Origin: JAAZZY01 sp964612505
GTDB lineage: Bacteria; Chlamydiota; Chlamydiia; Chlamydiales; JAAZZY01
Length of the DNA: 64,000 bases
Direction of reading: 5' to 3'
NCBI GenBank assembly: GCA_964612505.1
Contig: CAZTEX010000006.1
Location: 34,077-98,076, forward strand
Within the stretch, counting starts at the first letter, position 1. The number at the start of each line of letters is the position of its first letter. A program made the translations under genes and the position numbers. A model generated the notes under the pieces. That model had not been told where the DNA came from. It did not search any database and saw only the letters and a list, made by a program, of their open reading frames with translations. Shown one piece after another: positions 53,251 to 62,730 of this stretch.

Positions 53251-55410
53251 ATGGACAAGCTCAGCGGTTATATCGAGCGGATCACTTTTCACAATTCCGA
53301 TAATGGTTTTACAGTTGCAAAATTAAAAACATCTCTAGTTGAAGAGCCCATTGCTGTAATTGGAATCATGCTAGATGTACAACCGGGAGAATCTTTAGAA
53401 TGCACGGGCTCGTGGAAAAACGATCCTAAGCATGGGCGCCAATTTATGGTCGAAGGGATAAAAAAGAGAGCCCCTTCCACATTAATAGGTATCCAGAAGT
53501 ATCTATCATCGGGTTTGATCAAGGGAATTGGCCCCAAATTTGCTGAAAAGATTATCGCCAAGTTTGGGCTGGAAACACTCGAAATTATTGAGAAGAATCC
53601 CCAACAGCTTTTGCAAATTGAGGGCCTTGGACAAAAAAAACTCGATCACATCACTCAATGTATGCAAACTCATCGAGCGATTCAAGAGGTCATGGTTTTT
53701 TTACAGTCCCACCAAATTACACCCAGTTATGCTCAAAAAATCTATAAAACTTACGGTTCTCAATGCATTGCTCTTCTGCAGGAAAATCCTTATCAACTCG
53801 CGCAAGATATTTCAGGGATTGGTTTTAAAATTGCGGATAAAATTGCTTCTTCGTTAAAGATTGAACAATACTCCCCTCATCGAATTGCTGCAGGAGTTAT
53901 CTATTTATTAACCGAACTCTCTAATTCAGGCCATGTTTGCTACCCTAAAGCAGAGCTTACATCATTAGCAGTTGAGCTTTTAAATGTAGAAGCCCATCAC
54001 ATTGAACCCATCTACTTTCAGCTCAATGGAGAAAAGCGCGTTGCCCTTCATCTAATTGAAGGGATCGAATATCTGTGGCTAAAACCATTGCAAATTGCAG
54101 AAGCAGGGATCGTGAGTGAAATTTATCGACTCTTAGATGCTCCTTGCGCTTTTCGAGAAGTCAAAATTAACGAAGCGCTCAACTGGGTACAGACACAAAT
54201 TAAAATTAATTTTGCAAAAGCACAAAAAGAAGCGATTGCTGCTGCTTTAACTCATAAAATGCTCCTTATTACTGGCGGACCCGGAACAGGTAAAAGTACG
54301 ATTACCAAGGCAATTTTAAGGATTTTAGAAAAATTATCGAAACGCATTATCTTAGCAGCCCCTACAGGCAAAGCTGCTAAACGGATGACTGAAATCACCT
54401 ATCGCCATGCTTCGACCATCCATAGTCTTTTAGAGTATGACTTTAAAGTACGAAAATTTAGAAGAAACCAAGACAATCCTTTAGATGCAGATTTGTTAAT
54501 TATCGATGAATCCAGCATGATTGACACCTACTTAATGTATCAATTGCTGAAAGCGATTCCGAGTCACTGCCGTGTTATTTTCATTGGAGATATTGACCAG
54601 TTACCGAGCGTGGGCCCTGGAAACATTTTAAGAGATCTCATTGATTCAAAAGTAGTTCCTACTCAAAAACTCTCTTTTATTTTTAGGCAACAGAAAGGTT
54701 CTAAAATTATTTCTAGCGCTCACTCGATTAATGAAGGCTTTTTCCCTAAATTAAAGTCTGAACCAGAAGATGATTTCTTTTTCATTGAAGCGATTACTCC
54801 TGAAGAGGTCTTAACTGAGATCCTTGCATTAGCAGTTCAAAGATTACCTGCAAAATACTCTTTGGATCCAACCAAAGACATCCAAGTGCTCTCTCCGATG
54901 CGCAAAGGAATCATTGGTACAGAAAACCTCAATCTCAAGTTACAAGAAAAGCTCAATCCCAGCCAAGACCATCTGATCTGGTATGGAACTCGTTTGGCCG
55001 TGGGCGATAAAGTTATGCAATTAAAAAATAATTATCAAAAAGAGGTCTTTAATGGAGATGTGGGATACATTTCTCAACTTTCTAAAGAAGACCAACAGTT
55101 TTTAGTAAGCTTTGATGGTAGAGAGGTTGTTTATGAGGTTTCAGAATGTGATGAAATTAGCTTAGCATATGCTGTCTCTATTCATAAGTATCAAGGGAGT
55201 GAATCCCCCTGTATTGTGATGCCTATTCACACCCATCATTTCAAACTTCTTTGCCGTAATTTGCTCTATACCGGCGTCACTCGAGGTAAAAAATTGGTCG
55301 TTCTAGTAGGTACTAAAAAAGCATTGGCAATTGCTATTCAAAACAATGAGATAGAAAAGCGATTTACTTGTTTAAGACATTTGCTTCAAGCTAAACAAAT
55401 GATCTCTTAA
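53251..55410 (+). CDS. recD2: RecD2-type DNA helicase
   Basis: 719 residues. N-terminal OB/HhH region (about 1-190, with helix-hairpin-helix GIGPKF, EGLGQKK, DISGIGFKIAD), then motor: Walker A GGPGTGKST at about 342, Walker B LLIIDESSM at about 415, GDIDQLPSVGPG and C-terminal VSIHKYQGSE near 645. This is a RecD2 helicase without RecBC, likely in DNA repair. Divergent from the barrel gene and convergent with a small gene, with a perfect hairpin at its end. Confidence 0.95.
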   Translation: MDKLSGYIERITFHNSDNGFTVAKLKTSLVEEPIAVIGIMLDVQPGESLECTGSWKNDPKHGRQFMVEGIKKRAPSTLIGIQKYLSSGLIKGIGPKFAEKIIAKFGLETLEIIEKNPQQLLQIEGLGQKKLDHITQCMQTHRAIQEVMVFLQSHQITPSYAQKIYKTYGSQCIALLQENPYQLAQDISGIGFKIADKIASSLKIEQYSPHRIAAGVIYLLTELSNSGHVCYPKAELTSLAVELLNVEAHHIEPIYFQLNGEKRVALHLIEGIEYLWLKPLQIAEAGIVSEIYRLLDAPCAFREVKINEALNWVQTQIKINFAKAQKEAIAAALTHKMLLITGGPGTGKSTITKAILRILEKLSKRIILAAPTGKAAKRMTEITYRHASTIHSLLEYDFKVRKFRRNQDNPLDADLLIIDESSMIDTYLMYQLLKAIPSHCRVIFIGDIDQLPSVGPGNILRDLIDSKVVPTQKLSFIFRQQKGSKIISSAHSINEGFFPKLKSEPEDDFFFIEAITPEEVLTEILALAVQRLPAKYSLDPTKDIQVLSPMRKGIIGTENLNLKLQEKLNPSQDHLIWYGTRLAVGDKVMQLKNNYQKEVFNGDVGYISQLSKEDQQFLVSFDGREVVYEVSECDEISLAYAVSIHKYQGSESPCIVMPIHTHHFKLLCRNLLYTGVTRGKKLVVLVGTKKALAIAIQNNEIEKRFTCLRHLLQAKQMIS

Positions 55411-55411
55411 T

Positions 55412-55442
55412 ATTTTGAAATTTAATTAAGAAATTTCAAAAT
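55412..55442. terminator. bidirectional hairpin between recD2 and the 74-residue gene
   Basis: Perfect 12-base stem ATTTTGAAATTT / AAATTTCAAAAT with a 7-base loop, right at the ends of two convergent genes. The stem is all A/T except two G-C pairs and no T run follows, so it could be an RNA end structure rather than a strong terminator. Confidence 0.5.
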
Positions 55443-55444
55443 TG

Positions 55445-55669
55445 CTAAAAACGAAATTTGATATCGCCTTCTTTTAATCTCTGAACATTCTCAGGAAGCG
55501 CTTTTGTGCCATTTTTTGGAGCAAGTTGAATCGGCTGCTTTAATAAACGTGACGGAGGTTGAACAGAGATTTTTCTACCATGCCAGATATGAGAAGCCAC
55601 TCTTTTAGGGTGATTATTCCTGGATGGATTTGTAGGGCTGGCATTGTGGCCACCACCGATACGAGTCAT
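55445..55669 (-). CDS. small basic unknown protein
   Basis: 74 residues, rich in Pro, Arg, Asn and His, no membrane segment; starts MTRIGGGHNAS and has RKISVQPPSRLL. No family recognised. It is convergent with recD2, sharing a hairpin region. Codon use looks ordinary and it fills the gap, so I keep it, with low certainty. Confidence 0.45.
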   Translation of the reverse strand: MTRIGGGHNASPTNPSRNNHPKRVASHIWHGRKISVQPPSRLLKQPIQLAPKNGTKALPENVQRLKEGDIKFRF

Positions 55670-55805
55670 AGAGCCTTTCCTTTTTTAAATAACCGATAAC
55701 TTTTTGATACTCTGAAAGATTTTTATAATCAACCCTATTACTGTTTTTTCTTGCATTGTGAAAGGAGGATCTGTCAAGATTTTGCTAATATCTTCAGATA
55801 AACCT

Positions 55806-58385
55806 ATGATGGCATTTGATTTAAAAACAGCAACTCCCATGATGGCCCAATGGCACGAATGTCGCAAAAAAGCAAGTGGGGCTCTTTTACTCTTTCGCAT
55901 GGGTGATTTTTATGAAGCTTTTTATGAAGATGCTGAAATACTCGCCAAAGCATTGAACTTAACTCTGACCAAAAGACAAGAGATTCCAATGAGTGGAATC
56001 CCTCATCATGCTTTTCAAAACTACATCGATCGTCTTTTAGCTCAAGGAATTAAGGTTGCTATCGCTGAACAAACAGAAGATCCAAAAAAGGCTAAAGGGC
56101 TTGTCAAAAGAGACTTAGCGCGTATTATAACACCAGGGACGCTGATTGATTCTAATCTTTTAAATGCAGGCGCTAATAATTATTTAGCCTCAATTTGCCA
56201 AGTTGGAACACAATTTGGAGCTTCTTTTTTAGATATTTCAACAGCTGACTTCAGAGCTTTTGAATGCGACTCTCTAAAAGATCTCCTAGAGACCCTTTAC
56301 AGGACGCAACCCTCTGAAATTGTGCTCTCTAAAAAATTCTGGAAAACTCATAGTGAGCTCTTTGATGAGCTCAAGCGGCAACATAAAATCACTTTTACAA
56401 CGATCGATGATTGGCAATATAATCCTGAATTATCGCTAGAGGCTTTAGTTCGTCATTTTGCAGTGCACTCTTTGGATGGTTTTGGCCTTAAAGGGATGAC
56501 TGCTGCTATTAATAGCGCTGGAGCGCTACTGAATTATCTAACAGAATACCTTTATCTTTCGATTGACCACATTAAAAGTATTAAAAAAATTGAAGAAGAG
56601 CACCATCTTCTCTTAGACCATATCACCCTCAATCATTTAGAAATTATAGAACCTCAACACTCTCAAAATAAGACAAATACGCTCCTTCATCATATGAATC
56701 ACACTCAAACAGCAATGGGAGCTCGTCTTTTGCGAGAATGGGTACAAAAGCCCCTACTTGATGTTTCTTCTATTTTAAAGCGCCAAGATGCCATCGAAAA
56801 CTTACTTCAAAACTCCTATATTCTTAATAACCTTAAAGATCTTTTAAGTTCTATTTATGACCTTGAACGCTTAATGATGCGCATCTCAACTGATTATGCA
56901 TCGGCTCGTGACTTTAATGCTCTTAAGCAATCTTTAGAAAAATTACCCTTTATCAAAAAAGCTCTTCAAGAACTCAAAGCCCCTTTGCTAACAGAATTTT
57001 TAGACAAACTCCCTTCTTTTGAGAAACTTATCCAGCTTATAGGCTACGCTCTAGTTGAAGAGCCCCCTTTGAAATTAGGAGATGGAAAAACCTTTAAAAA
57101 AGGTTATGATAAAAATTTAGATGAATATACCCTTTTAAATAGCTCTTCCAAAACCTGGCTTGCAGAGTACCAAACTAAGCTTCGAGAATCGACCCAAGTT
57201 AAAACTCTCAAAGTCGGTTATAACCGTGTTTTTGGTTACTATATTGAGGTAAGTAGCGGTCAAGCTCATCTAATGCCTGATACTTTTCATAGACGACAAA
57301 CGCTCGCAAATAATGAGCGTTTTGTTTCTGAAGAGCTGAAATTATTTGAAACAAAAGTACTTTCTGCTGAAGAGCAAATTGCTGCTATTGAAACTCAACT
57401 TTTCCAGCAATTGCGATGCAAAGTTTTAGTTTTTCAAAGCCTTGTGATGGATGTGGCTGGGATCATTGCAAAGCTAGATTGTATTTTATCTCTTACGCTC
57501 CTTGCCAAGCAAAGTCATTACATTAAACCCCTCATAGATCAAAGTTCTACCTTAAAGATTCATCAAGGAAGACACCCGATTTTAGACTCTCTTTGCAATT
57601 TTATTCCTAATGACACCTCACTGGATCAAGAACATCATCAACTGGCTCTAATTACAGGACCTAACATGGCAGGAAAATCCACTTATATTCGTCAAGTGGC
57701 TCTCCTTGTAATTATGGCTCAAATAGGATCTTATATTCCTGCCGATAGCGCTCATATTGGAATCGTAGATAAAATTTTTTCACGTATTGGTGCATCAGAT
57801 GATTTAGCCCGTGGTCAATCTACTTTTATGGTTGAAATGGTAGAAACAGCCAATATTTTAAATAATTTATCTCAAAGATCGTTGGTTATTTTAGATGAAA
57901 TCGGCCGCGGCACCAGCACCTATGATGGGATTGCTATTGCACAATCCACTGCTGAATTTCTACTTGAGAGCAGCGCTAAAACACTCTTTGCAACCCATTA
58001 TTCAGAACTTACGCAGCTAGCAGAAAAAAATAATCGAGTGAAAAATTACACTGTTGCAGTTCATGAAGATCAAAATAAAATTACCTTTCTTTATAAAATC
58101 ATTCCGGGATGCACCGATAAAAGTTATGGAATCCACGTTGCTGAACTAGCAGGGCTCCCTAATAAGCTATTATTAAGAGCCAAAGAAATTTTAAAAGAAC
58201 TTGAAGATCACCATAAAAAACCGTCTTTGTTAAAACCTAAGAAATCGCAGCAGCTCTCTTTTCTAGCAGAAGCAACTCCCACCCCTCACCCCCTTATTCA
58301 AAAAATTAAAGATATTGATCCTCATCACTTAACTCCTTTTGCTGCTCTTGAACTCATTTGCCATCTCAAACAAGAGCACTGTTAA
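55806..58385 (+). CDS. mutS: DNA mismatch repair protein MutS
   Basis: 859 residues from the ATG at 55806 (frame open from a GTG at 55758). Domains: mismatch binding with LLFRMGDFYEAFYEDA near 30-45 (Phe-x-Glu motif region), connector, levers, clamp, and ATPase with Walker A TGPNMAGKST (about 617) and Walker B LVILDEIGRGTSTYDG. The C-terminus has a long Lys-rich linker. The start is uncertain: a perfect AAAGGAGG at 55761-55768 is 37 bases upstream and fits no in-frame ATG. Chlamydia keeps mutS next to uvrC, here separated by an ABC exporter. Confidence 0.93.
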   Translation: MMAFDLKTATPMMAQWHECRKKASGALLLFRMGDFYEAFYEDAEILAKALNLTLTKRQEIPMSGIPHHAFQNYIDRLLAQGIKVAIAEQTEDPKKAKGLVKRDLARIITPGTLIDSNLLNAGANNYLASICQVGTQFGASFLDISTADFRAFECDSLKDLLETLYRTQPSEIVLSKKFWKTHSELFDELKRQHKITFTTIDDWQYNPELSLEALVRHFAVHSLDGFGLKGMTAAINSAGALLNYLTEYLYLSIDHIKSIKKIEEEHHLLLDHITLNHLEIIEPQHSQNKTNTLLHHMNHTQTAMGARLLREWVQKPLLDVSSILKRQDAIENLLQNSYILNNLKDLLSSIYDLERLMMRISTDYASARDFNALKQSLEKLPFIKKALQELKAPLLTEFLDKLPSFEKLIQLIGYALVEEPPLKLGDGKTFKKGYDKNLDEYTLLNSSSKTWLAEYQTKLRESTQVKTLKVGYNRVFGYYIEVSSGQAHLMPDTFHRRQTLANNERFVSEELKLFETKVLSAEEQIAAIETQLFQQLRCKVLVFQSLVMDVAGIIAKLDCILSLTLLAKQSHYIKPLIDQSSTLKIHQGRHPILDSLCNFIPNDTSLDQEHHQLALITGPNMAGKSTYIRQVALLVIMAQIGSYIPADSAHIGIVDKIFSRIGASDDLARGQSTFMVEMVETANILNNLSQRSLVILDEIGRGTSTYDGIAIAQSTAEFLLESSAKTLFATHYSELTQLAEKNNRVKNYTVAVHEDQNKITFLYKIIPGCTDKSYGIHVAELAGLPNKLLLRAKEILKELEDHHKKPSLLKPKKSQQLSFLAEATPTPHPLIQKIKDIDPHHLTPFAALELICHLKQEHC

Positions 58386-58386
58386 A

Positions 58387-59115
58387 ATGACTCTTGCTTT
58401 AGAAATAAAAAATTTCTCGAAAAGCTATGGCAGCTTTATGGCTGTCAACAATTTGAATTTAAGCATCTTTCAAGGAGAAATTTTTGGACTTTTAGGTCCT
58501 AATGGTGCTGGAAAGAGTACTATCATCAATGCCGTGTGCGGTATTAATCATATTGATGAAGGAGAAATTTTGGTATATGGGCATGATGTTAAAAAAGAAC
58601 CTATTGAAGCCAAAAGGCTAACTGGGATTTCCCCTCAAGACTATAACGTAGATTTCTTTTTACCTATTCAAAAGATGCTTATGTTCTGTGGAGGCTATTA
58701 TGGAATCCCTTACCAAGAAAGGAAAAGACGCATTCATGAAATTTTCAAAATGCTCAATTTAAATGAACATTCGAAGAAAAAATTTAAAGAGCTTTCTGGA
58801 GGGATGAAACGGCGCGTTATGCTAGCTAGAGCGCTCATAGGCAACCCCAAGCTTTTAATTTTAGATGAACCCACCGCAGGCCTCGATGTTGAATTGCGCT
58901 ATGAACTTTGGGATCTCATCAAAGATCAAAATAAAAAAGGCAAAACCATTATCTTAACTTCACATTATATCGAAGAAATTCAGAAGCTCTGTAGTCGTGT
59001 TGCTATTATTAACAAAGGTAAGCTTTTATTTTTAGGACACAAAGATGAACTGTTAAAGCACTATTCTTCCTTAGAAGAAGCTTACTTAAACTATTTAAAA
59101 AATGATGCACATTAA
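58387..59115 (+). CDS. ABC-2 type exporter, ATP-binding protein
   Basis: 242 residues from the ATG at 58387, just after the mutS stop. Walker A GPNGAGKST near 39, signature LSGGMKRR near 137, Walker B LLILDEPTAGLD near 155, and the H-loop SHYIEE. Resembles DrrA/NodI-type exporters. Its stop overlaps the permease start by 14 bases. Substrate unknown. Confidence 0.9.
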   Translation: MTLALEIKNFSKSYGSFMAVNNLNLSIFQGEIFGLLGPNGAGKSTIINAVCGINHIDEGEILVYGHDVKKEPIEAKRLTGISPQDYNVDFFLPIQKMLMFCGGYYGIPYQERKRRIHEIFKMLNLNEHSKKKFKELSGGMKRRVMLARALIGNPKLLILDEPTAGLDVELRYELWDLIKDQNKKGKTIILTSHYIEEIQKLCSRVAIINKGKLLFLGHKDELLKHYSSLEEAYLNYLKNDAH

Positions 59116-59875
59116 TCTTATTGGTATTTCTACAATTATTAGCAGAGAAGCACAACGTACTTTGCGTATTTGGATTCAAACATTAGCAGCTCCCTGGATC
59201 AGCGCTTTTTTATACATTATTATCTTTGGAAAAATTATTGGATCCAAAGTAACTTTTTTCGATGGTCAGTTATCTTACCTCGAATTTGTTTTCCCAGGTG
59301 TTTTAACGTTAAATATCATCACAGCTTCTTTTGCTAACGCTGCTTTCTCCCTTTTTTACCAACGATTTACCCGCTACATTGAAGAATCTCTCAGCGCTCC
59401 ACTCACTAACTTTGATTTGATTATAGGTTATGTTTTCGGCTCTTTATTTCGAGCTCTTTTGCTGGCAATGGGAATCTATCTTATCGCCGTCCTATTTCAA
59501 ATCGCCCATATTTCTCATTTTTGGCAGCTTCTTTTTTATGTAGGCTCAATCTCCATCTTGTTTTCTCTCTTTGGAATAATCGGAGGACTTCTTGCTAATA
59601 GCTTTGAACAAGTAGATTCTTTTATTATTTTTATTGTGACCCCTTTAACTTTCTTAGGAGGAATGTTTACATCCCTAGATATGATTTCTCCTCGTTTTCA
59701 AACCCTTTTTAAAATAAATCCCTTTTTCTATTTTATTGATGGCTTGCGCTACTCCATGATTGGAGTTCAAGAGTCTAATCCCTGGACTCGTTTTACTTTG
59801 GTTTTAAGTTTGATTATCGCTCTAGCTACGATTGTAAGTATTTTGTTTCACAAAGGTTATAAGTTGAGAAACTAG
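59102..59875 (+). CDS. ABC-2 type exporter, permease
   Basis: 257 residues with six transmembrane segments and the ABC-2 motif PLTFLGGMFTSLDMISP near 180-196, typical of NodJ/DrrB. Forms the membrane half of the exporter with the preceding ATPase, overlapping it by 14 bases. It is flanked by mutS and uvrC but the pair has no obvious tie to DNA repair. Substrate may be a lipid or polysaccharide. Confidence 0.88.
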   Translation: MMHINLIGISTIISREAQRTLRIWIQTLAAPWISAFLYIIIFGKIIGSKVTFFDGQLSYLEFVFPGVLTLNIITASFANAAFSLFYQRFTRYIEESLSAPLTNFDLIIGYVFGSLFRALLLAMGIYLIAVLFQIAHISHFWQLLFYVGSISILFSLFGIIGGLLANSFEQVDSFIIFIVTPLTFLGGMFTSLDMISPRFQTLFKINPFFYFIDGLRYSMIGVQESNPWTRFTLVLSLIIALATIVSILFHKGYKLRN

Positions 59876-59955
59876 CCTTTTTTGCCTAGACAACTATCTT
59901 TTTTTGATCGTAATATGACTTCATGACCTTCAACATAAAATTTATTTAGTTGACT

Positions 59956-61764
59956 ATGAGCTCAATAGATCTAAAGTCTTTTCCTAAAAAACCAGGCGTT
60001 TATCTTATGAAAGATTCGACTGGAAAAGTCATCTATGTAGGCAAAGCGATCCATTTGCAAAATCGATTAAAACAATATTTTTTACCGGGTAGAGATAAGC
60101 GAGCGCAAATTCCCTTACTTGTTGCCAAAATTGCCGATATCGAAACCATTATTGTCACCTCTGAAAAAGAAGCTCTACTACTTGAGCACTCTCTAATCAA
60201 AAAATACAAACCCAAATATAATTTTTTACTTAAAGATGACAAAAGCTTTATCTGCTTACAGATTTCAAAAGGTCCCTGGCCTGCTTTAAAACTCATCCGC
60301 AGTAAAGATGTTAAAGATAAAAAAGATGTCTACGGTCCTTACACGAGCGCTTTTGCTGCTCGCAAAATGCTTTATTTACTTCAGCGTCTCTTTCCTCTGC
60401 GCGAATGCTCTGACTTTGTTCTTAACAATCGAACCCGCCCCTGTATTTTATATCAAATAGGGCGTTGTGTAGCTCCTTGTGTCAAAAAATGCTCCCAAGA
60501 GGAATATTCTGATTATGTAGAGCAAGTGCGCCAGTTCTTAAAAGGACAAGATCAAAGTATTATCAAAGAGCTCAAAAAGAAAATGAAATTGGCCTCCGAT
60601 GAGATGAATTACGAAAAAGCGCAGCATTATTTAGAAACGATTCAGCACATCCAATCTTTACTTGAAAAACAAAATGTAATTGCTCCATCTGATATTAACT
60701 TAGATGTTTTAGGACTTTATCGAGAAGGGGGCTTTGTAACACTGGCCCTTCTCTCTTTTGAACAAGGAAAACTACTCGAATCTCAAGTTTTCCCTATGTT
60801 TGAAGATTTTCAAGAAGAAGAAGATTTAATTCGCTCTTTCATCCTCCAAAATTATTATGACAAGAAAAACTTGCCCCACGAAATTATTACACCACAACTC
60901 CCCTCTTCTGCAGCAGCTTTAGAAGAAGTTCTTAGCGCAAATCAGCCTCATAAAATCAAAATAGTCTCCCCATCTAAAGGAACTAAAATAGAATTTTTAA
61001 ATATGGCTTATCAAAATGCTCAAACAGCTTTTCAAAATGAGCAAAAAAAAGAGCGCTCTAAAGAAGAGCTTTTGCTCGACCTTAAAGAGCAATTAAGTCT
61101 GGTGAACTACCCTCAAATTATTGAATGCTATGATAACTCCCATATTGCTGGTTCAAATCCTGTTTCTGTGATGATTACATTCACTGATGGGGTCTATGAC
61201 AAATCGCGCGTAAGAAAATACCATCTCAATAAAGAACAGGTTTTTGATGATCTCAAAGGATTTGAAGAGGTCTTACTTCGTCGATTTAAAAATCAAGAGC
61301 TAGGATTTCCAGATTTAATTATCATCGATGGGGGCCCGACTCAACTGAACGTCGCGTTAAAGGTATTAAAAACACTCAATATTATTAATGTCGATCTCAT
61401 CGCTCTTACCAAAGAAAAAGGTCGTCATGATTTTGGAATGAGCCAAGAAAAAGTCTATTTGCCTGAACAAAAAGAACCTCTTATTTTGTCTCGTAGATCT
61501 AATCTTTTATTTTTACTTCAATCTATTCGAGACCAAGCGCACAAAACCGCCATTACCTTCCATCGAAAAAGTAGATCTAAAAGCACGATCAAAAGTGTTC
61601 TTGATCAAATTCCCGGTATCGGTCCTAAAAAGAGAAAGGCCCTAATCGCCCATTTTGGCAGCCCTGAGCAAATTCAAAAAGCAACCGCAGAAGAACTAAA
61701 AAAAGTCTCTATTCTCAATGCTAAAGATATCCAAAATATAGAAACCTTTTTTAAGAAAAGCTAA
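59956..61764 (+). CDS. uvrC: UvrABC nuclease subunit UvrC
   Basis: 602 residues from the ATG at 59956 (a TTG two codons earlier is possible). GIY-YIG domain (GVYLMKDSTGKVIYVGKA, about 13-30) cuts on the 3' side. It is followed by the UVR motif near 215, the RNase H-like domain (IECYDNSHIAGS, about 390; IIIDGGPTQL, about 455; 5' cut) and C-terminal HhH motif (IPGIGPKKRKAL). Complete and normal length. Nucleotide excision repair. Confidence 0.96.
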   Translation: MSSIDLKSFPKKPGVYLMKDSTGKVIYVGKAIHLQNRLKQYFLPGRDKRAQIPLLVAKIADIETIIVTSEKEALLLEHSLIKKYKPKYNFLLKDDKSFICLQISKGPWPALKLIRSKDVKDKKDVYGPYTSAFAARKMLYLLQRLFPLRECSDFVLNNRTRPCILYQIGRCVAPCVKKCSQEEYSDYVEQVRQFLKGQDQSIIKELKKKMKLASDEMNYEKAQHYLETIQHIQSLLEKQNVIAPSDINLDVLGLYREGGFVTLALLSFEQGKLLESQVFPMFEDFQEEEDLIRSFILQNYYDKKNLPHEIITPQLPSSAAALEEVLSANQPHKIKIVSPSKGTKIEFLNMAYQNAQTAFQNEQKKERSKEELLLDLKEQLSLVNYPQIIECYDNSHIAGSNPVSVMITFTDGVYDKSRVRKYHLNKEQVFDDLKGFEEVLLRRFKNQELGFPDLIIIDGGPTQLNVALKVLKTLNIINVDLIALTKEKGRHDFGMSQEKVYLPEQKEPLILSRRSNLLFLLQSIRDQAHKTAITFHRKSRSKSTIKSVLDQIPGIGPKKRKALIAHFGSPEQIQKATAEELKKVSILNAKDIQNIETFFKKS

Positions 61765-62078
61765 TCTTTCTTTAAAAATTTTCTCTTGAATTTGATTTTC
61801 TCAGTCTATCTCCTTTTTTAAAATAAAACTCTATGGTTTCTAACTAAATTAAACGTATTTGTAGCTAACTTATTCATTAAATTAACTTGGTAAAGATCCT
61901 TTTTCTTGTGCTTTTTTGAATCAAAAACTCTTTTTTCTGATTCAGATTTCATCTTTTTAATATTTACTAAGCTATAAAATATCAAAAACATACAAAACTT
62001 CTTCAAAAATATTTGAAGCTTCTTGCGAAGATAGGACCATCATGATATAAGAAATTGCCATAAGGACGGAGGTTTCTT
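61765..62078. other. 314-base stretch without a convincing gene
   Basis: Very AT-rich. A minus-strand frame of 62 codons (61818-62006) is Lys-rich and unlike any family I know; it has no ribosome site that stands out, so I do not call it. No clear inverted repeat or tRNA. It probably carries the 3' end of the uvrC transcript and the promoter of the 43-residue gene, whose AAGGACGGAGG ribosome site begins at 62062. Confidence 0.5.
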
Positions 62079-62210
62079 ATGAGTAAAAAAGATATAAAGC
62101 AAAAAAAAGGCCATGATTCAATGAATAAAGCTCGCAAAGAGCCACAAGCTGAGAAGATTGCTCCAATTTCAAATCAAAATTCTTTATCTAACAAGAAAAA
62201 GAGTAAGTAA
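62079..62210 (+). CDS. 43-residue lysine-rich protein
   Basis: Starts at ATG 62079 after a very strong ribosome site (GGAGG 6 bases before). The product is basic, hydrophilic, Lys/Gln/Asn-rich, with no cysteine, signal or membrane segment, and likely unstructured. It is convergent with the AmaP-like gene, ends 3 bases before that gene's stop. The strong ribosome site is the main evidence for expression. Function unknown. Confidence 0.6.
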   Translation: MSKKDIKQKKGHDSMNKARKEPQAEKIAPISNQNSLSNKKKSK

Positions 62211-62213
62211 GGG

Positions 62214-62723
62214 TTAGTTTTTTAAAGCTTGGATGGAAATTTTTAATTTATTAGGACTTCCATACTTGTTTTCAAACAACTCTTGCAGCATAGGCTCGAG
62301 CCTTTCTAAAAGTTCTTTGTGGTGATCAAAAGATATTTTTGTTAGATCAGTGATTAATTCAATGTTCTGATTATAAATATTAAGCCTAAAGGGAATTTTC
62401 TGAGAAGGCTCGAGTTTTTTAAGCATTTCTTTAATTCCCCTTTTTAAGACTTTCGGGGCAATGGAAACCTTTAACTTTGGCTCCATTTCACAATAGTAAT
62501 ATCCACCTCTGTTAATCCAATAAAAAAACAGAAACAAAACACCCCCACTCAAAGCAAGTAGAAGACCTGGTTTAAAGAAAAGCTCGGGATGATTTAGTAA
62601 AGCATTGCCAAGCTTGAAGGCTAGTGTAGGCTCTGTTGGGAGCAGACATAATAGAACCCCCATACAGACCATGCTTACAAACAATACTAAACAGATAAAC
62701 GATTGAAAAAAATTACCCTTCAT
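62214..62723 (-). CDS. AmaP-like membrane anchor protein
   Basis: 169 residues from the ATG at 62723, 7 bases after the Asp23-like stop. A longer frame would overlap it. Two transmembrane segments (about 11-30 and 51-70) are followed by a basic domain of about 95 residues with the strand-helix pattern of Asp23 proteins (LKVSIAPKVLKRGI). In Firmicutes, AmaP has two N-terminal TM segments plus this type of domain and anchors Asp23. This pairing is the ground for the name. Confidence 0.65.
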   Translation of the reverse strand: MKGNFFQSFICLVLFVSMVCMGVLLCLLPTEPTLAFKLGNALLNHPELFFKPGLLLALSGGVLFLFFYWINRGGYYYCEMEPKLKVSIAPKVLKRGIKEMLKKLEPSQKIPFRLNIYNQNIELITDLTKISFDHHKELLERLEPMLQELFENKYGSPNKLKISIQALKN

Positions 62724-62730
62724 AAATAGA

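Noticed and set aside
61818..62006. 62-codon Lys-rich minus-strand frame
   Set aside because: AT-rich, no ribosome site that stands out and no recognisable family.
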